A stretch of DNA of 64,000 nucleotides, from assembly GCF_000685965.1 (NCBI RefSeq), contig NZ_JMLE01000002.1, forward strand, positions 1 to 64,000. Direction: 5' to 3'. The notes below the pieces were generated by a model, which saw only the letters and a program-made list of their open reading frames with translations, had not been told where the DNA came from and ran no database searches. The DNA comes from Arthrobacter sp. UNC362MFTsu5.1. GTDB lineage: Bacteria > Actinomycetota > Actinomycetes > Actinomycetales > Micrococcaceae. Both the position numbers and the translations under genes were made by a program. This document shows positions 25,870 through 35,261 of this stretch, in pieces; the stretch's first letter is position 1, and each line of letters starts with the position of its first letter.

Positions 25870-27018
25870 CTAGGCGCCGGTGCTTAGCCGGGCTACAGCC
25901 GCGTCGATCCGCTCATCCGCGGCCGTCAGCGCAACGCGGATGAACCCGTTGCCGGCATCGCCGTAGAACACACCGGGTCCCACCACGATCCCCAGCTCGG
26001 CCAGCCTGCCCACGGTGTCCCAGGTGGCTTCGCCGGCGCTGCACCAGAGGTAGAGTCCCGCCTGCGATTCGTGGATGGTCAGCCCGAACGCCTCGAGCGC
26101 CGGCACCAGCCGCTCCCGCCGGCTGCGGTAAAGGTCCTTTTGGGCCTGGACATGGGCGTCGTCGCCCAGTGCCACGCGCATGGCTTCCTGCACCGGGTAC
26201 GGCACGATCATGCCGGCGTGCTTGCGGCTGTTGACCAGGTTGGCCATGATCACCGGGTCCCCGGCCACGAACGCCGCACGGTATCCCGCCACGTTCGACT
26301 GTTTGCTCAGCGAGTAAACCGCCAGCAGGCCGTCGTGGGAGCCGCCGGCAACGCGCGGGTCCAGAACACTGGGCACGGGGCTGCCGCCGCGCTGGACGTC
26401 CCACTCCCCCCAGCCAAGCTCCGCGTAGCATTCGTCCGAAGCCACCACGGCGCCAAGCCCGCGGGCCTGGTCGACGATCCGCTTCAAGGACGCCACGTCA
26501 CGGACGCTTCCGGTGGGGTTGGCCGGCGAATTCACCCAGACGAGCCGGACGCGCTGCCGGGTCTCGTCATCCAGTTCATCGAGGTCGTCAGCGGCGATCT
26601 GTTCGGCGCCGGCGAAAGTCGCCCCGATGTCGTAGGTGGGGTACGCAACCGTAGGACGGACGACGACGTCGCCCGGCTTCAGTCCCAACAGGAACGGCAG
26701 CCATGCCACCAGCTCCTTGGACCCGACGGTGGGCATAACATCGCGGGGATCCAGCCCGGGAACGCCGCGGCGCCGGGCGAACCAGTCTGCAATGGCTGTG
26801 CGGAGCGCCGGCGTCCCGTGCACCGTGGGGTACCCGGGGGCGTCGGCGGCGCTCTGGAGCGCCTCCTGGATCAGGACGGGCGTGGGGTCCACCGGTGTGC
26901 CGATGGAAAGATTGACCGCCCCTCCGGGGTGCTCCGCAGCCTTGGCAAGGTAGGGTGCCATGGCCTCCCACGGATAATCGGGCAGGCTGAGGCCGAAGCT
27001 GCGTACTGCGGATGTCAC
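25870..27018 (-). CDS. dapC: Succinyldiaminopimelate transaminase
   Basis: PLP-dependent class I aminotransferase converting N-succinyl-2-amino-6-ketopimelate to succinyl-LL-DAP, between DapD and DapE. The 382-residue protein has NSPANPTGS, SDECYAELGW, and the PLP lysine in YSLSKQSNVAGYRAAF. The GTG start at 27018 is chosen because GAGG lies about 8 nt upstream and the protein then begins 10 bp after the fdxA stop; longer starts would run into fdxA. The fdxA-dapC order is conserved in Actinobacteria. Confidence 0.9.
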   Translation of the reverse strand: MTSAVRSFGLSLPDYPWEAMAPYLAKAAEHPGGAVNLSIGTPVDPTPVLIQEALQSAADAPGYPTVHGTPALRTAIADWFARRRGVPGLDPRDVMPTVGSKELVAWLPFLLGLKPGDVVVRPTVAYPTYDIGATFAGAEQIAADDLDELDDETRQRVRLVWVNSPANPTGSVRDVASLKRIVDQARGLGAVVASDECYAELGWGEWDVQRGGSPVPSVLDPRVAGGSHDGLLAVYSLSKQSNVAGYRAAFVAGDPVIMANLVNSRKHAGMIVPYPVQEAMRVALGDDAHVQAQKDLYRSRRERLVPALEAFGLTIHESQAGLYLWCSAGEATWDTVGRLAELGIVVGPGVFYGDAGNGFIRVALTAADERIDAAVARLSTGA

Positions 27019-27028
27019 GCCAGGCGCC

Positions 27029-27355
27029 TCAGTGATCCTGGTTCTGCGGCGGCAGGGCAGCAATCATCGGGTGGTCGGTGTGGGTGTTGCCGACCTTCGC
27101 AGCGCCGCCGGGCGAGCCGAGGTCGTCAAAGAACTCAACATTGGCCTTGTAGTAGTCGGCCCACTCCTCCGGGGTGTCATCCTCGTAGTAAATGGCCTCA
27201 ACGGGGCAGACGGGTTCGCAGGCACCGCAGTCGACGCATTCGTCGGGGTGGATGTAGAGGGACCGCTCACCCTCGTAGATGCAATCGACGGGGCATTCTT
27301 CAATACATGCCTTGTCCTTGACATCTACACACGGCTGCGCGATTACGTACGTCAC
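27029..27355 (-). CDS. fdxA: 7Fe-type ferredoxin
   Basis: A 108-residue electron carrier with one 3Fe-4S and one 4Fe-4S cluster. The N-terminal cysteine set is C-x7-C-x3-CP (QPCVDVKDKACIEECPVDCIY) and the second is CVDCGACEPVCPVEAI. The ~50-residue C-terminal extension (EEWADYYKANVEFFDDLGSPGGA) is typical of actinobacterial FdxA/FdxC. GTG start at 27355. Likely partners are cytochromes P450 or oxidoreductases elsewhere. It forms an operon with dapC. Confidence 0.93.
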   Translation of the reverse strand: MTYVIAQPCVDVKDKACIEECPVDCIYEGERSLYIHPDECVDCGACEPVCPVEAIYYEDDTPEEWADYYKANVEFFDDLGSPGGAAKVGNTHTDHPMIAALPPQNQDH

Positions 27356-27487
27356 GTCCCTTGCCTCTCCACGTTGGTTTCCGGCATTCGGCCGGTGATC
27401 ATTTCCGGCCTGAGCGCCGGACTGCTGACTTCTGAGCCTATTATCTATCAGGCTGTTCCCGCGAACCTAGCGTCGCGTCATACATTC

Positions 27488-27510
27488 CCCCGCGTCATAC
27501 TAGCGCGGGG
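27488..27510. promoter_or_regulatory. Hairpin/palindrome CCCCGCG-N9-CGCGGGG in promoter region
   Basis: Arms 27488-27494 and 27504-27510, lying just upstream of the TAGGAT element at 27514. The right copy of the repeated CGCGTCATAC (27474-27483, 27491-27500) overlaps it. Likely operator rather than terminator. Confidence 0.35.
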
Positions 27511-27513
27511 TCC

Positions 27514-27525
27514 TAGGATGGAGTG
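27514..27525 (+). promoter_or_regulatory. Leaderless-type -10 of the 81-residue gene
   Basis: TAGGAT (27514-27519) plus 6 nt precedes GTG 27526. Confidence 0.5.
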
Positions 27526-27771
27526 GTGAATTCCCAGATCCCTGCACCCCGGCTGTTCCTGGAAGGCGCGCCGCTGGGCACCAGGGTGGTGGTCCGTTAC
27601 AGGATCCCGGAGGGCATGACGGACGCCCTGGGGGACCTGGTGGGAATCAACGCCGTGGAATGCACCGTCCGCACCCGGCGGACCGACGTCGTCATCCCTT
27701 TGGCCCTGGTGGTGGCAGCGAAAGCGGTGCCGCCGGCGCCGGCACGGCGTGCCCCGCGGCCCGCACCCTAG
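27526..27771 (+). CDS. Small stand-alone protein resembling the N-terminal domain of actinobacterial GNAT proteins
   Basis: An 81-residue basic protein. VVVRYRIPEGMTDALGDLVGI, TVRTRRTDVVIPLALVVAAKAVPP and a Pro/Arg/Ala tail match, in my recognition, the small SH3-like N-terminal domain preceding the acetyltransferase domain in actinobacterial GNAT proteins. Here the acetyltransferase domain is absent and the frame closes with a normal stop. Codon use is that of a real gene. GTG 27526 is preferred to GTG 27523 from the TAGGAT spacing. Function unknown. Confidence 0.68.
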   Translation: MNSQIPAPRLFLEGAPLGTRVVVRYRIPEGMTDALGDLVGINAVECTVRTRRTDVVIPLALVVAAKAVPPAPARRAPRPAP

Positions 27772-27790
27772 CCTCTGGCACACGCGGCCG

Positions 27791-28174
27791 TCAGGCCGGC
27801 GGGCTGAGCACCCGGTAGCGCCGGCACCAGACGAGCATCAGCACTGTTACCCCGGCAATGCCGTAGATCCAGGTGTACCCGGGAAAGTCCCCGGCGATCA
27901 GCCGCTTGCCGGGCTCCAGCGTCGACCACAGGCCCGCCAGCACGTAGCACAGCAAGCCGCAGGCCGCCGTCGGGATCACTGACCGGAAGGCCGCCCCGAG
28001 GAGCAGCTGGACCGATCCGAGAAGCACCAGCGCTGCCACTGCACCCCAGGGCAGGACGACGCCGGGAAGCAACAACTGCTGCCGGTGCAGGGCCGTACCG
28101 GCAGCGGCTACAAAAAGAGCTGCCGGCACGGCGGCGGCGATGCCGCCTGCCATGCCGGCAGCTCTATTGTTCAC
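27791..28174 (-). CDS. Small four-helix membrane protein (possibly DUF6113)
   Basis: A 127-residue hydrophobic protein with four predicted membrane helices (for example AAAVPAALFVAAAGTAL, AVAALVLLGSVQLLLG, IYGIAGVTVLMLVWC). It begins 27 bp after the typA stop and is likely co-transcribed with it. I associate such proteins next to typA with DUF6113, but the family call is uncertain. No catalytic motif is visible. Confidence 0.7.
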   Translation of the reverse strand: MNNRAAGMAGGIAAAVPAALFVAAAGTALHRQQLLLPGVVLPWGAVAALVLLGSVQLLLGAAFRSVIPTAACGLLCYVLAGLWSTLEPGKRLIAGDFPGYTWIYGIAGVTVLMLVWCRRYRVLSPPA

Positions 28175-28201
28175 GAGGGTGATGACCGGAACGTGCCCGG
28201 A

Positions 28202-30130
28202 TCAGACCTTGGCGCGGGCGCGGTTGGCCTTGGCGCGCTCGTTGGTGTCCAGGATGACCTTGCGGATGCGGATGGACTCCGGGGTAACCTCGACGCACTC
28301 GTCTTCGCGGGCGAATTCGAGGGACTCTTCGAGGGTCAGGTCGCGCGGGGGCGTCAGGTTCTCGAAGGTGTCGGAGGAAGCGGCACGCATGTTGGTGAGC
28401 TTCTTTTCCTTGGTGATGTTGACGTCCATGTCGTCGGCGCGGGAGTTCTCGCCAACGATCATGCCCTCGTAGACCTCGGACGTGGGCTTCACGAAGAAGG
28501 AGCCGCGTTCCTGCAGGTTGATCATGGCGAAGGGCGTCACAACACCGGCGCGGTCGGCGATCATCGAACCGTTGGTGCGGTATTCGATCGGGCCGGCCCA
28601 GGGCTCGTAGCCCTCGGAGATGGAGGCAGCGATGCCGGCGCCGCGGGTGTCCGTGAGGAACTTGGTGCGGAAACCGATCAGGCCGCGGGCCGGAACGATG
28701 AACTCCATGCGGCACCAGCCGGTGCCGTGGTTGGCCATGTTGGTCATGCGGCCCTTGCGGGCTGCCATGAGCTGGGTGACGGCGCCGAGGTACTCTTCGG
28801 GCACGTCGATGGTCATGTGCTCCATCGGCTCGTGGATCTTGCCGTCGATGGTCTTGGTGACCACCTGGGGCTTGCCGACCGTCAGTTCGAAGCCTTCGCG
28901 GCGCATCTGCTCAACGAGGATGGCCAGGGCCAGCTCGCCACGGCCCTGGACTTCCCAGGCGTCGGGACGCTCGGTGGGGAGGACCTTGATGGAGACGTTA
29001 CCGATCAGTTCCTTGTCGAGGCGGTCCTTCACCTGGCGTGCGGTGACCTTGGCACCCTTGACCTTGCCGGCCAGCGGCGAGGTGTTGATACCGATGGTCA
29101 TGGAGATCGCGGGATCGTCCACGGTGATCAGCGGCAGCGGCTGCGGGTTCTCGGCGTCGGTCAGGGTCTCACCGATGGTGATGTCCTCGATACCGGCGAC
29201 GGCCACAATCTCGCCCGGGCCTGCGGACTCGGCCGGCACGCGGTCGAGGGCCTTGGTGGCCAGCAGTTCGGTGATCTTGACGTTCTTCAGTTCGCCGTTG
29301 GCACGCGCCCAGGCAACGGTCTGGCCCTTGCGCAGGGTGCCGTTGTAGATGCGCAGCAGAGCCAGGCGGCCCAGGAACGGGGAGGCATCCAGGTTGGTGA
29401 CGTGCGCCTGGAGGACACCGTTCGGGTTGTACGTGGGTGCCGGGATGTGCTCGATGATGGTCTTGAACAGCGGCTCAAGGTCCTCGTTCTCCGGAGCCGT
29501 GCCGTCAGCCGGCTGCTCAAGGGAAGCGCGGCCAACCTTGGCTGCGGCGTAGACCACGGGAACTTCGAGGATCTTGTCCAGGTCCAGGTCCGGAACTTCG
29601 TCGGCGAGGTCGGAGGCCAGGCCCAGGAGCAGGTCCATGGACTCGTGGACGACTTCGTCGATCCGTGCGTCGGGGCGGTCGGTCTTGTTGACCAGCAGGA
29701 TGACCGGCAGGTGCGCGGCAAGGGCCTTGCGGAGCACGAAACGGGTCTGGGGCAGGGGGCCCTCGGAAGCATCGACGAGAAGCACAACGCCGTCAACCAT
29801 GGACAGGCCGCGCTCCACCTCGCCACCGAAGTCGGCGTGGCCCGGGGTGTCGATCACGTTGATCGTGATGGTCTCGCCCTGCGAGGACGGTCCGTTGTAG
29901 GCCACGGTGGTGTTCTTGGCCAGGATGGTGATGCCCTTTTCGCGTTCAAGGTCACCGGAGTCCATGACGCGGTCTTCGAGGTGGTTGTGCTCGGCAAAGG
30001 AGTTGGTCTGCTTGAGCATGGCGTCGACCAGCGTGGTCTTGCCGTGGTCAACGTGGGCCACGATCGCGACGTTGCGCAGGTCACTGCGCGATGCAGTGGC
30101 TACCGCGGTGTTGGTGGTGGTTTCAGACAT
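28202..30130 (-). CDS. typA: Ribosome-associated translational GTPase TypA/BipA
   Basis: The 642-residue GTPase binds 70S/50S ribosomes and aids assembly and stress adaptation. G1 AHVDHGKTT (~25-33), G2 [14 protein letters not shown]3 [13 protein letters not shown]4 NKTDRPDA, then the EF-G-like domain 2, domain III/V segments ([37 protein letters not shown]) and the unique C-terminal domain ([24 protein letters not shown]). Length and motifs are standard. The 273-bp upstream gap contains TAGAAT at 30238-30233 as a likely -10. Confidence 0.95.
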   Translation of the reverse strand: MSETTTNTAVATASRSDLRNVAIVAHVDHGKTTLVDAMLKQTNSFAEHNHLEDRVMDSGDLEREKGITILAKNTTVAYNGPSSQGETITINVIDTPGHADFGGEVERGLSMVDGVVLLVDASEGPLPQTRFVLRKALAAHLPVILLVNKTDRPDARIDEVVHESMDLLLGLASDLADEVPDLDLDKILEVPVVYAAAKVGRASLEQPADGTAPENEDLEPLFKTIIEHIPAPTYNPNGVLQAHVTNLDASPFLGRLALLRIYNGTLRKGQTVAWARANGELKNVKITELLATKALDRVPAESAGPGEIVAVAGIEDITIGETLTDAENPQPLPLITVDDPAISMTIGINTSPLAGKVKGAKVTARQVKDRLDKELIGNVSIKVLPTERPDAWEVQGRGELALAILVEQMRREGFELTVGKPQVVTKTIDGKIHEPMEHMTIDVPEEYLGAVTQLMAARKGRMTNMANHGTGWCRMEFIVPARGLIGFRTKFLTDTRGAGIAASISEGYEPWAGPIEYRTNGSMIADRAGVVTPFAMINLQERGSFFVKPTSEVYEGMIVGENSRADDMDVNITKEKKLTNMRAASSDTFENLTPPRDLTLEESLEFAREDECVEVTPESIRIRKVILDTNERAKANRARAKV

Positions 30131-30271
30131 GCGTTATTGCTCGATTCAGTGGTGAAGTCAGCTGTGGTATCGCGACATTTCCAACCGGAACGCACGACGG
30201 ATGAGACCCTTTGGCACAGGGCACCTTCTACCATTCTAAGCGCTAGGTCATTTATTGGCCTAAAAACCCAA

Positions 30272-30294
30272 AACGGGGTCCGTCAGCCCCCGTT
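30272..30294 (-). terminator. Hairpin with T-rich tail on the minus strand upstream of typA
   Basis: AACGGGG/CCCCGTT stem of 7 bp with a 9-nt loop. On the minus strand it is followed by TTTGGGTTTTT. It lies between the divergent SGNH and typA genes, where it could stop antisense transcripts entering typA. Confidence 0.4.
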
Positions 30295-30403
30295 ACTGGA
30301 TCGTCATCTGAATGGGACGAATAGTGGCTTAAGTTACTGGATATTCCTGTTGCGATGCCCCATCATTACGGAGGTAACAGCAAGCAAAGCCCGGAGACCA
30401 TAG

Positions 30404-31348
30404 ATGCGAAACGCTTCAGCTCTGACCCGCTTCGTCGCTCCTATGATCGCCGCCGGCGTTCTGATGGCCGGCTGCGGGCAGGCCCCACAGACAACGGGCG
30501 CGGCCCCGGAATCTGCCGCGCCGGCTGCCAGCACGGCAGCATCACAGCCGGCCGCGTCTGCATCCGGCCAGTCCGTTCCGCGGAAGTCGGCGGCCGCGCC
30601 GGTGGCTGCTGCACCGGGCGAACCGGTGGCCGCCGGCTCGGCGGGGAAGGCCAAGCTTGCCCCGGAATCCGATCCGGCATCGATGGCGCCCGGATCGGTC
30701 TACCTGAACCCGGCAAACGGCCGCAACGAAGTCATCGTCGCCAACATCAAGCGGACCGCCGTGCTGATCGGGGACTCGCAGTCCGAGCCTGAAGCCGGCT
30801 GGCCCCGCCAGGGCCTGGCTGCCATGGGTTACAACGTCTTCTTCTGCGGCCGCGGCGGCACCGGCTTTGTTGCTGCGAACGGTAAGACCGGCAACTACAT
30901 CGATGCACTGCAGCGCGGCGACTGGAAGCTCCCGTATGGATCCCCGGCGCTGGTGGTCATCCAGGGCGGTGGAAACGATGCCGCCCGCGGAGCCACGGAT
31001 GCCCAGATCGTGGCCAACGCCGACCGCCTGATCTCCTCGCTCAAGCAACGCTACCCGGGGTCGAAGTTTGCCATGATCGGCACCCTGGCCCGCGGAATCA
31101 ACTACGGCGGAGGGCGGCGGTCACAGGTGGACGCGCTGCTGAGCACGGTGGCCGCCAAACACGCCATCCCGTTTGTCAGCGCCGGCGACTGGCTGACTAA
31201 GTACAACCTGGCCAAGGAACTGGCCGACGGCGTGCACATGAACAGTGCCGGCCACAAGGCACTCGGCACCATCCTTGCCGCAAGGCTGAAGGAACTGGGA
31301 CTCGAGGCGCCGGCGGTGCCGGCCACCTCGGCGTTGCCGGTCGGGTGA
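30404..31348 (+). CDS. SGNH/GDSL-type hydrolase lipoprotein
   Basis: A 314-residue secreted lipoprotein with lipobox LMAGC (Cys 24) and an Ala/Ser/Pro/Gln linker (~25-95). The SGNH hydrolase domain shows block I LIGDSQSEP with nucleophile Ser, the Gly of block II in CGRGGTGF, block III GGGND, and block V DGVHMNSAGH giving the Asp/His pair. It likely removes acetyl or acyl groups from a cell-wall or extracellular polymer; substrate unknown. GGAG lies about 7 nt before ATG 30404. Monocistronic, with a strong terminator downstream. Confidence 0.88.
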   Translation: MRNASALTRFVAPMIAAGVLMAGCGQAPQTTGAAPESAAPAASTAASQPAASASGQSVPRKSAAAPVAAAPGEPVAAGSAGKAKLAPESDPASMAPGSVYLNPANGRNEVIVANIKRTAVLIGDSQSEPEAGWPRQGLAAMGYNVFFCGRGGTGFVAANGKTGNYIDALQRGDWKLPYGSPALVVIQGGGNDAARGATDAQIVANADRLISSLKQRYPGSKFAMIGTLARGINYGGGRRSQVDALLSTVAAKHAIPFVSAGDWLTKYNLAKELADGVHMNSAGHKALGTILAARLKELGLEAPAVPATSALPVG

Positions 31349-31435
31349 GCGGAGCCGCGCTCCCCTGAGCCGGTCCCTCCTGCACAGAGCCGCATCAGCA
31401 GCAGGACGTTTCAGCACCAGGCACTTCACATAAGA

Positions 31436-31478
31436 AAAGGAGCCGGTATCCGCCTTGTGGGCGGATACCGGCTCCTTT
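31436..31478. terminator. 19-bp terminator between SGNH hydrolase and peptide ABC operon 1
   Basis: Stem 31436-31454 with 31460-31478, loop TTGTG, ends AAAGG/CCTTT. Convergent genes on both sides. Confidence 0.88.
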
Positions 31479-31518
31479 CGTGATGCACCTATGCAGGAAA
31501 CATCTGCCCGGGTTCTAC

Positions 31519-33246
31519 TCAGGCAACTTCCGGCGGCAGCATCAGCCGCGCGCCCGGGATGGCATGGAGCAAGGCCTTCGTGTAGTCCTTCTGCGGGGCG
31601 TCGAACACGTCGTCCGTGGAACCGGTCTCAACCAGCTTGCCCTTCTCCATCACGCACACGTGGTCCGCGATCTGCCGGACTACGGCAAGGTCGTGGGTGA
31701 TGAACAGGTAGGTCAGGCCCAGCCTGGACTGCAGCTCGGCGAGCAGGTTCAGCACCTGTGCCTGGACCAGGACGTCGAGGGCGGAAACCGCCTCGTCGCA
31801 GATGATCACTTCCGGGTCGAGGGCCAGGGCACGGGCGATGGCAACACGCTGGCGCTGCCCGCCGGACAGTTCGTTCGGGTAACGCTGCATGGTGGACTGC
31901 GGCAGTGCCACCTGGTCCAGGAGCTCGCGGACCTTCTTCTCGCGGCTGGCCTTGTCCCCGATCTTGTGGGTACGCAGCGGCTCCTCGATGGTCCGGAAGA
32001 TGTTGTACATCGGGTCGAGGGAGCCGTAGGGATCCTGGAAGATCGGCTGCACGCGGCGGCGGAACGCAAAGATCTGCTTGCTGTTCAGCGTGGAGGTGTC
32101 TACGCCGTCGAACACGATTTTTCCGGACGTCGGCTGGAGGAGGTTCAGCACCATCTGCGCCACGGTGGACTTGCCCGAACCCGACTCCCCGACGATCGCC
32201 GTCGTCGTCCCGCGCTTGACGCTGAAGGAGACGTCGTCAACGGCAGCGAAGTCGGTGGACTTTCCGAAGCCGGAGCGAAGCTTGAACACCTTGCGGAGGT
32301 TCTGGATCTGGAGCACGTCTTCGGTCTTGGTCGGCTCGACGACGACAGCCCCGCCGGCAGAGCTGGAGGGAGCGAGCAGCTCGTCCGTTTCGACGCCGAG
32401 CTCCTTGGCCACCTGGATGCGCCGGGACGCGAGCGACGGCGCCGAGGCCACCAGGCGCTGCGTGTACGGGTGCTGCGGGTTCTGCAGCAGTTCCAGGGAC
32501 GGACCGGCTTCCACCACGTTGCCCCGGTACATCACCACCACCTTGTCCGCGCGTTCGGCGGCCAGGCCCAGGTCGTGGGTGATCAGGAGCACCGACGTGC
32601 CCAGTTCCGAGGTCATCTTTTCCAGGTGATCGAGGATCTGGCGCTGCACCGTCACGTCGAGCGCGGAGGTGGGCTCGTCGGCGATCAGCAGCCGCGGCTG
32701 GCAGGAGAGGCCGATGGCGATCAGCGCGCGCTGGCGCATGCCGCCGGAGAACTCGTGCGGGTACTGCTTGGCCCGCCGTTCGGCGTCGGGCAGGCCTGCC
32801 TCGGCGAGAACCTTCGCAACGTCGGCGGGTCCGCTGGGACGGCCGTTGGCCCGCAGCGTTTCCTTGACCTGGTAGCCGATCTTCCAGACCGGGTTGAGGT
32901 TGGACATCGGGTCCTGCGGGACCATGCCGATCGTATTGCCGCGCAGCTCGATCATGCGCTTTTCCGAGGCATGGGAGATGTCTTCGCCGTCGAGCAGGAT
33001 CTGCCCGCCGGAGACCCTGCCGTTGGCGGGGAGCAGCCCGATGGCGGCCAGCGCCGTGGTCGACTTACCGGAGCCGGACTCCCCCACAATCGCGACGGTT
33101 TCACCCGGCATGATGGTCAGGTGGGCGTTCCGGACGGCCTGGACCTCTCCGGACCCGGTCTTGAAGGAAATGGCGAGGTCGCGGATTTCCAGCAGGGGCG
33201 TGTCCGCCACGCCCGCCTCACTGATTCTGACGTCGGAAGTTGTCAT
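31519..33246 (-). CDS. Peptide-type ABC transporter, double ATP-binding protein (system 1)
   Basis: A DppD-DppF fusion of about 575 residues with two complete nucleotide-binding domains. Domain 1: Walker [10 protein letters not shown], the non-standard signature [12 protein letters not shown] and DEPTSALDV. Domain 2: [34 protein letters not shown]. The OppD-type C-terminal extension with [12 protein letters not shown] lies between them. ATG 33246 has GAGG 5 nt upstream; ATG 33261, overlapping the permease stop as ATGA, is the alternative. Last gene of operon 1. Confidence 0.93.
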   Translation of the reverse strand: MTTSDVRISEAGVADTPLLEIRDLAISFKTGSGEVQAVRNAHLTIMPGETVAIVGESGSGKSTTALAAIGLLPANGRVSGGQILLDGEDISHASEKRMIELRGNTIGMVPQDPMSNLNPVWKIGYQVKETLRANGRPSGPADVAKVLAEAGLPDAERRAKQYPHEFSGGMRQRALIAIGLSCQPRLLIADEPTSALDVTVQRQILDHLEKMTSELGTSVLLITHDLGLAAERADKVVVMYRGNVVEAGPSLELLQNPQHPYTQRLVASAPSLASRRIQVAKELGVETDELLAPSSSAGGAVVVEPTKTEDVLQIQNLRKVFKLRSGFGKSTDFAAVDDVSFSVKRGTTTAIVGESGSGKSTVAQMVLNLLQPTSGKIVFDGVDTSTLNSKQIFAFRRRVQPIFQDPYGSLDPMYNIFRTIEEPLRTHKIGDKASREKKVRELLDQVALPQSTMQRYPNELSGGQRQRVAIARALALDPEVIICDEAVSALDVLVQAQVLNLLAELQSRLGLTYLFITHDLAVVRQIADHVCVMEKGKLVETGSTDDVFDAPQKDYTKALLHAIPGARLMLPPEVA

Positions 33247-33257
33247 GATTGCCTCGT

Positions 33258-34208
33258 TCATCGTTGACGGCTTTTCGGATCGAGGGCGTCGCGCAGCGCA
33301 TCGCCGAGCATGATGAAGCTCAGGACGGTGATGGACAGCGCGATGGCCGGATACAGCAGGATGGCCGGGTTGGTGCGGACGGAAGACCTGGCGGAGGCGA
33401 TGTCGTTACCCCAGGACATGATGCTGCCCGGCAGGCCGATGCCGATGAAGGACAGCGTGGCTTCCGCCACGATGAAGACACCGAGTTCCATGGTTGCCAG
33501 GACGATGATCGGCGCGAGGGCGTTCGGCAGCACGTGCCGGACGAGCGAACCGAAGCGCGAGACGCCCAGTGAGCGGGCAGCCGTCACGAAGTCCGCATTG
33601 CGCACTTCAATGACTGCGCCGCGCGTGATGCGGGCCATCTGGGGCCAGCTGAGGACCACCAGGATCATGACCACGGTCCAGACGCCGCGGTTATCGCGCA
33701 TGAACGGAAGCTGCGAGACCACCAGGGCGCCCAGGATGAGCGGGATGGCAAAGAAGATGTCGCCGAGCCGGGCGATGACGGCGTCGAGCCAGCCGCCGTA
33801 GAAGCCGGCGATGGCACCGAGCGTGACACCGATGAGAAGGACGCAGATCACGGAGAAGACGCCGACCATCAGCGACGCCTGGGTGCCGTGGATGATGCGG
33901 GAGTACACGTCGCAGCCCTGGAAGGTGTAGCCGAGCGGATGCCCTGCCGAAGGAGCGCCGTCGGAGTTCGCCAGCTGGCAGTTGTCGTTCGGTGCCACCT
34001 GGGTGAAGAGGCCCGGAAAGAGGGCCACAATGATGATCAGCGCGATCATCACGGCGGAAATAATGAACAGCGGGCGACGGCGGAGCTTGCGCCAGGCGTC
34101 GGCCCAGAGGCTCAGCGGAGCCTGGTCTGCTTTGAGCGAGTCCGTTGCCAGCAGGGGGGTCTCCTCCACGGGGGCAACAAAGTGCTCGATTTCGCGATTA
34201 GTTTTCAT
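33258..34208 (-). CDS. Peptide-type ABC transporter, permease C (system 1)
   Basis: A 316-residue DppC/OppC-like permease. An N-terminal cytoplasmic OppC-N segment precedes the first helix (PLFIISAVMIALIIIVALFPGLF), a periplasmic loop carries HPLGYTFQGCDVYSRI, and the EAA loop is AARSLGVSRFGSLVRHVLPNA. C-terminal DALRDALDPK is a family hallmark. ATG 34208 overlaps the end of permease B by 11 nt, so the two are coupled. Confidence 0.93.
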   Translation of the reverse strand: MKTNREIEHFVAPVEETPLLATDSLKADQAPLSLWADAWRKLRRRPLFIISAVMIALIIIVALFPGLFTQVAPNDNCQLANSDGAPSAGHPLGYTFQGCDVYSRIIHGTQASLMVGVFSVICVLLIGVTLGAIAGFYGGWLDAVIARLGDIFFAIPLILGALVVSQLPFMRDNRGVWTVVMILVVLSWPQMARITRGAVIEVRNADFVTAARSLGVSRFGSLVRHVLPNALAPIIVLATMELGVFIVAEATLSFIGIGLPGSIMSWGNDIASARSSVRTNPAILLYPAIALSITVLSFIMLGDALRDALDPKSRQR

Positions 34209-35127
34209 AACGGATCCTCGGATCAAGCCAGGCGTACAGCAAATCGACCAACAGGTTGGCAATAACGAAGACAAGCACCAGGACGCTGACAATCGCGACC
34301 ACGGTGGGGCCTTCGCTGCGGATAACGGCCTGGAACAGCTTCTGGCCAACACCCGGGACGTTGAAGATGCTCTCCGTGACGATGGCACCGCCCATCAGGC
34401 CGCCGAGGCTGGCGCCCAGGTAGGTGATGACCGGAATCATGGAGTTGCGCAGGATGTGAGTGACCACGACGCGCGGCCGCGAGAGGCCCTTGGCGGTGGC
34501 GGTGCGCACATAGTCGGCGTTCATGTTCTCGACCACCGACGCGCGCGTCAGCCGCAGGACGTAGGCAAAGGAAACCAGGCCCAGCACGGTGGCCGGCAGG
34601 ATGAGGTTGCCCCAGTCCGCGTTGGCTCCAACGGTGGGCTTGGCCCAGCCGAGCTGCACACCGATCAGTAGCTGCAGGACGAATCCGAGCACAAAAGTGG
34701 GGATGGCGATGACCACGAGGGATGCGACGAGCACGGTGGCGTCGAAGAACTTCCCCTTGCGCAGCCCGGCAATGAGGCCGAAGGTCACGCCGAAGACAGT
34801 CTGGATGATGAGGGCTTCGACGGCCAGCATGACGGTGACCGGGAAGATCCGGCCGAGGGATGCCGCAATGGGCTGGCCGGTGAAGTCGACGCCGAGGTTG
34901 AAGGTGAACAGGTTCTTGAGGAAGAGCCCGTACTGCACCCAGAACGGCTGGTCGAGGTTGTACTGCTGGCGGAGCTGCGCGATGACGGCTTCGCTGGGCG
35001 GTCGGTCGCCGAACAGTGCCCGGATCGGGTCACCCGGGAGGGCGAAAACCATGAAGTAGACGAGCAGGGTGGTTCCGATGAACACCGGAATGATCTGCAG
35101 CAGGCGCCGGAGGATGTACTGGATCAC
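34198..35127 (-). CDS. Peptide-type ABC transporter, permease B (system 1)
   Basis: A 309-residue DppB/OppB-like permease of normal length. It starts with IQYILRRLLQIIPVFIG, has GDP in FALPGDPIRAL, the EAA loop ATAKGLSRPRVVVTHILRNS and the ending YAWLDPRIRYEN. It pairs with permease C. Confidence 0.94.
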   Translation of the reverse strand: MIQYILRRLLQIIPVFIGTTLLVYFMVFALPGDPIRALFGDRPPSEAVIAQLRQQYNLDQPFWVQYGLFLKNLFTFNLGVDFTGQPIAASLGRIFPVTVMLAVEALIIQTVFGVTFGLIAGLRKGKFFDATVLVASLVVIAIPTFVLGFVLQLLIGVQLGWAKPTVGANADWGNLILPATVLGLVSFAYVLRLTRASVVENMNADYVRTATAKGLSRPRVVVTHILRNSMIPVITYLGASLGGLMGGAIVTESIFNVPGVGQKLFQAVIRSEGPTVVAIVSVLVLVFVIANLLVDLLYAWLDPRIRYEN

Positions 35128-35199
35128 AGCAGCGTCTCCTGAGCGTTTGTGGGGCTAAGGGGGATCATGTAGGACAGCTTTCGTGCCGGTTCCAAGGCT

Positions 35200-35231
35200 A
35201 TGGGGGCCCGGCTTTGTGGCCGAACCCCCAT
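35200..35231. terminator. Hairpin downstream of the system-1 binding-protein gene
   Basis: Outer stem ATGGGGG/CCCCCAT, a 2-nt internal bulge, inner CGGC/GCCG and loop TTTGTG. It lies in the 134-bp gap between the binding-protein gene and permease B and may lower read-through or protect the upstream mRNA. No U-tract follows on the minus strand. Confidence 0.5.
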
Positions 35232-35261
35232 TAGCTTTTTGACGTGGATTTGTTCTGCGGA

